Below are positions 5,702 to 7,375 of a stretch of 7,375 nucleotides of DNA, in pieces. The notes below the pieces were generated by a model. The model searched no databases. It was not told where the DNA came from and saw nothing but the letters and a program-made list of their open reading frames with translations. Made by a program: the position numbers and the translations under genes. The DNA comes from Candidatus Altimarinota bacterium. GTDB lineage: Bacteria > Patescibacteriota > Gracilibacteria > RBG-16-42-10. Each line of letters begins with the position of its first letter. Within the stretch, counting starts at the first letter, position 1. The stretch is from contig JAGNZB010000060.1 of NCBI GenBank assembly GCA_017984655.1, positions 1 to 7,375 on the forward strand. The letters run 5' to 3'.

Positions 5702-6925
5702 ATGGCCAAAGAACGAGTTATTACTGCGATAGATGTCGGCAGCACCCGAATCAGGGTGGTCTTGGGCGTTATCAATGGTGAGGGGGCTCGAGTTCCTCAA
5801 ATTGTCGGCGTTGGTGATGTGCCTAGTCATGGAATTCGTAAGGGACAGATTATCGATATTGAAGAGACTATTAATTCAATTACCCAAGCAGTAAGTGAGG
5901 CAGAGCGGATGGCTGGTACTCCAGTTGATCATGCTGTTGTTAATATGGCTGGTGTGGGTTTGACCACTATCAATAGCCGTGGGTTTATTTCGATTGGTCG
6001 TCAGGATGGTGAGATCTCAGCTGATGATATTCATCGTGTGCTTGATGCGTCTCAGGCTGTTTCTATTCCACAGACTCAAAAGGTGATTAAGGTAATCCCT
6101 AGAACTTTTACAGTAGACGATCAGGTTGGTATCAAGGACCCTGTTGGTATGATGGGTGTTCGTTTGGAGGTGGATGCCTTGATTATGACTGCGCCTCAGA
6201 CCAGCATGCGCAATATCATGAAATGTATTCACCAGGCTGGTATTGATGTAGATGATTTTGTGCCGTCGATGTTGGCTGCTTCAGAGGCTGTGTTGTCACG
6301 TCGTGAAAAAGAATTGGGTGTGGCTGTTGTTGATATCGGTGGCGGGTCAGTAAATTTAGCTGTTTTTGAAGAGGGGGCCCTGCTGCATACTGCAGTGCTG
6401 GGTGTTGGTGCTGGACATGTGACCAATGATATTGCGATTGGCTTACGAACTTCTGTAGATACTGCAGAGAAGATTAAATTAGAGTACGGAACTTGTCTTC
6501 CCCAGGAAGTTCGTCCAAATGATATTATCGACCTTTCACTGCTTAGTCATGTAGATACCCAGCAGGTTTCTCGTCACTTGTTGGCTGAGATTGCTGAGGC
6601 TCGCATGCAAGAAATTTTTGATGTGGTAGCGAAAGAATTGCGCAAAATTAATCGTGATGGCTTGTTGCCTGCCGGTGTGGTATTGACTGGTGGTGGTGTG
6701 AAAATTGCTGGTTGTGTTGAAGTGGCAAAACAGATGCTCAACTTGCCTGTGCAGGTCGGGTATCCTGTAGAAGTAGAAGGAATTGTCGATAATATTGATG
6801 ATCCAGCTTATGCTACTGTAATTGGCTTGCTACTATGGGGAATGCGCAATGAGCCTCAAGTGAAATTGCACAAAAGTTCCCTGCTCACTACTGTCAAAGG
6901 TTGGTTCAAAAGTTTTATTCGCTAA
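5702..6925 (+). CDS. ftsA: Cell division protein FtsA (actin-like membrane tether of FtsZ)
   Basis: The protein has 407 residues from ATG 5702, close to the family norm. Actin-fold nucleotide motifs are present: phosphate-1 (ITAIDVGSTRIRVVLG, near the N-terminus), phosphate-2 (AVVDIGGGSVNLAVFEEG, mid-protein) and the adenosine motif (GVVLTGGGVKIAG, C-terminal third). The FtsA-specific 1C subdomain lies between the first two, including RGFISIGR. The C-terminus (TTVKGWFKSFIR) is an amphipathic, basic-aromatic helix suited to membrane targeting. FtsA polymerises with ATP and anchors FtsZ filaments to the membrane at mid-cell. An in-frame ATG 42 bases upstream (5660) would add a hydrophobic 14-residue extension. 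I reject it because family members begin MxKxxxITAIDVGS and because the predicted transcript starts after it. Neither start has a Shine-Dalgarno sequence. ftsZ follows after 108 bases. Confidence 0.96.
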   Translation: MAKERVITAIDVGSTRIRVVLGVINGEGARVPQIVGVGDVPSHGIRKGQIIDIEETINSITQAVSEAERMAGTPVDHAVVNMAGVGLTTINSRGFISIGRQDGEISADDIHRVLDASQAVSIPQTQKVIKVIPRTFTVDDQVGIKDPVGMMGVRLEVDALIMTAPQTSMRNIMKCIHQAGIDVDDFVPSMLAASEAVLSRREKELGVAVVDIGGGSVNLAVFEEGALLHTAVLGVGAGHVTNDIAIGLRTSVDTAEKIKLEYGTCLPQEVRPNDIIDLSLLSHVDTQQVSRHLLAEIAEARMQEIFDVVAKELRKINRDGLLPAGVVLTGGGVKIAGCVEVAKQMLNLPVQVGYPVEVEGIVDNIDDPAYATVIGLLLWGMRNEPQVKLHKSSLLTTVKGWFKSFIR

Positions 6926-6949
6926 CATATAAGAGAATACTAATTTTTC

Positions 6950-6978
6950 TTGTCAATATTGAGGTTTTATATTAAGAT
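6950..6978 (+). promoter_or_regulatory. Sigma70-like promoter for ftsZ
   Basis: TTGTCA at 6950-6955 (five of six consensus bases) and TAAGAT at 6973-6978 (four of six) are separated by exactly 17 bases in the ftsA-ftsZ gap. Transcription would begin near 6985, giving a leader of about 50 bases. An overlapping TATATT at 6968-6973 is a better -10 box but has no -35 partner. A dedicated ftsZ promoter fits the common need for more FtsZ than FtsA. Confidence 0.55.
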
Positions 6979-7033
6979 CACAACTTGAAAGCCAATTATC
7001 GATTCTCCTCCTAATTTTCATTAATCTCACTCT

Positions 7034-7375
7034 ATGACTTCAAGCAAATCATCAGCACCAATGGGTCAAGCAAAAATCATTGTTGTTGGTACTGGTGGCG
7101 GTGGCAACAATGCCCTCGATAGCATGATCAAGGCTCGTGTTGTTGATGTACAGTTTATTGCTGTCAACACTGATGCTCAGGCATTGGAGTCTTCACAAGC
7201 TGACGTCAAGATTCATATTGGTGTCCAGAAAACAAAAGGATTGGGAGCAGGTGCTAATCCTGATATTGGCAAAAAGGCTGCAGATGAAAATATCAATGAG
7301 CTCAAGACAGCACTCCAAGGTGCCGACATGGTATTCATTACTTGTGGTCTTGGTGGTGGTACGGGAACTGGTTCT
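7034..7375 (+). CDS. ftsZ: Cell division GTPase FtsZ (5' part; runs off the window)
   Basis: 114 codons are present before the right edge. After a short Ser-rich tail the protein reads [19 protein letters not shown], the first nucleotide-binding loop. [26 protein letters not shown] and the tubulin signature GGGTGTG at the last visible residues follow, all diagnostic of FtsZ. FtsZ is the tubulin-like GTPase whose filaments form the division ring; FtsA, encoded just upstream, is its membrane anchor. ATG 7034 is chosen because it gives the usual short N-terminal extension. An in-frame ATG at 7061 ([10 protein letters not shown]) is also possible, and neither has a Shine-Dalgarno sequence. The rest of the GTPase domain and the C-terminal FtsA-binding tail lie outside the window. 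Confidence 0.97.
   Translation, partial: MTSSKSSAPMGQAKIIVVGTGGGGNNALDSMIKARVVDVQFIAVNTDAQALESSQADVKIHIGVQKTKGLGAGANPDIGKKAADENINELKTALQGADMVFITCGLGGGTGTGS

Noticed and set aside
6931..6951. Rho-independent terminator after ftsA
   Set aside because: The possible stem (AAGAGAA with TTTTCTT) is short, A+T-rich and mismatched, and it overlaps the ftsZ promoter, so a terminator is not supported.

Overview
The window reads as a piece of bacterial chromosome, most likely from a Patescibacteria/CPR-type or another deep, little-cultivated lineage. Reasons are the unusual gene order (dnaE next to mreC without mreB; rpsU-ybeY-ftsA-ftsZ), the A+T-rich AAATTAC heptamer arrays in the intergenic DNA, and the near absence of Shine-Dalgarno (SD) sequences. 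The lineage is an inference; no rRNA or tRNA is present to anchor it. The standard genetic code fits all genes and coding density is high. I see no CRISPR array, insertion sequence, tRNA or prophage gene.

Two gene groups diverge from an intergenic region at about 4550-4955. Leftward (minus strand) runs dnaE (replicative DNA polymerase III alpha, complete), then mreC (complete, its start lying inside the end of dnaE), then the start of a probable mreD that runs off the left edge. This links replication with cell-wall elongation in one tight transcription unit. Rightward (plus strand) runs rpsU (bS21), ybeY (16S rRNA maturation endonuclease), ftsA (membrane anchor of the division ring) and the start of ftsZ, which runs off the right edge. 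Good sigma70-like promoters lie before ftsA (inside the end of ybeY) and before ftsZ. The division genes can therefore be transcribed independently of the ribosome-related pair.

The 400-bp divergent intergenic region is not plain spacer. It holds two inverted arrays of an AAATTAC heptamer about 220 bp apart, a smaller nested inverted repeat, and a copy of a REP-like dispersed motif. Each heptamer array contains a TATAAT hexamer pointing outward, towards dnaE on one side and rpsU on the other.

The most interesting signal is translational. Of seven gene starts, only rpsU has an SD, and it is a perfect one; the other six have none. This matches the pattern known in Bacteroidota, where bS21 helps hide the anti-SD of 16S rRNA and regulates its own SD-bearing mRNA. 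The bS21 here also has a tyrosine at the position that aligns with the Bacteroidota residue implicated in that contact. A second notable point is the DnaE PHP domain, in which three of the nine expected metal ligands are replaced.
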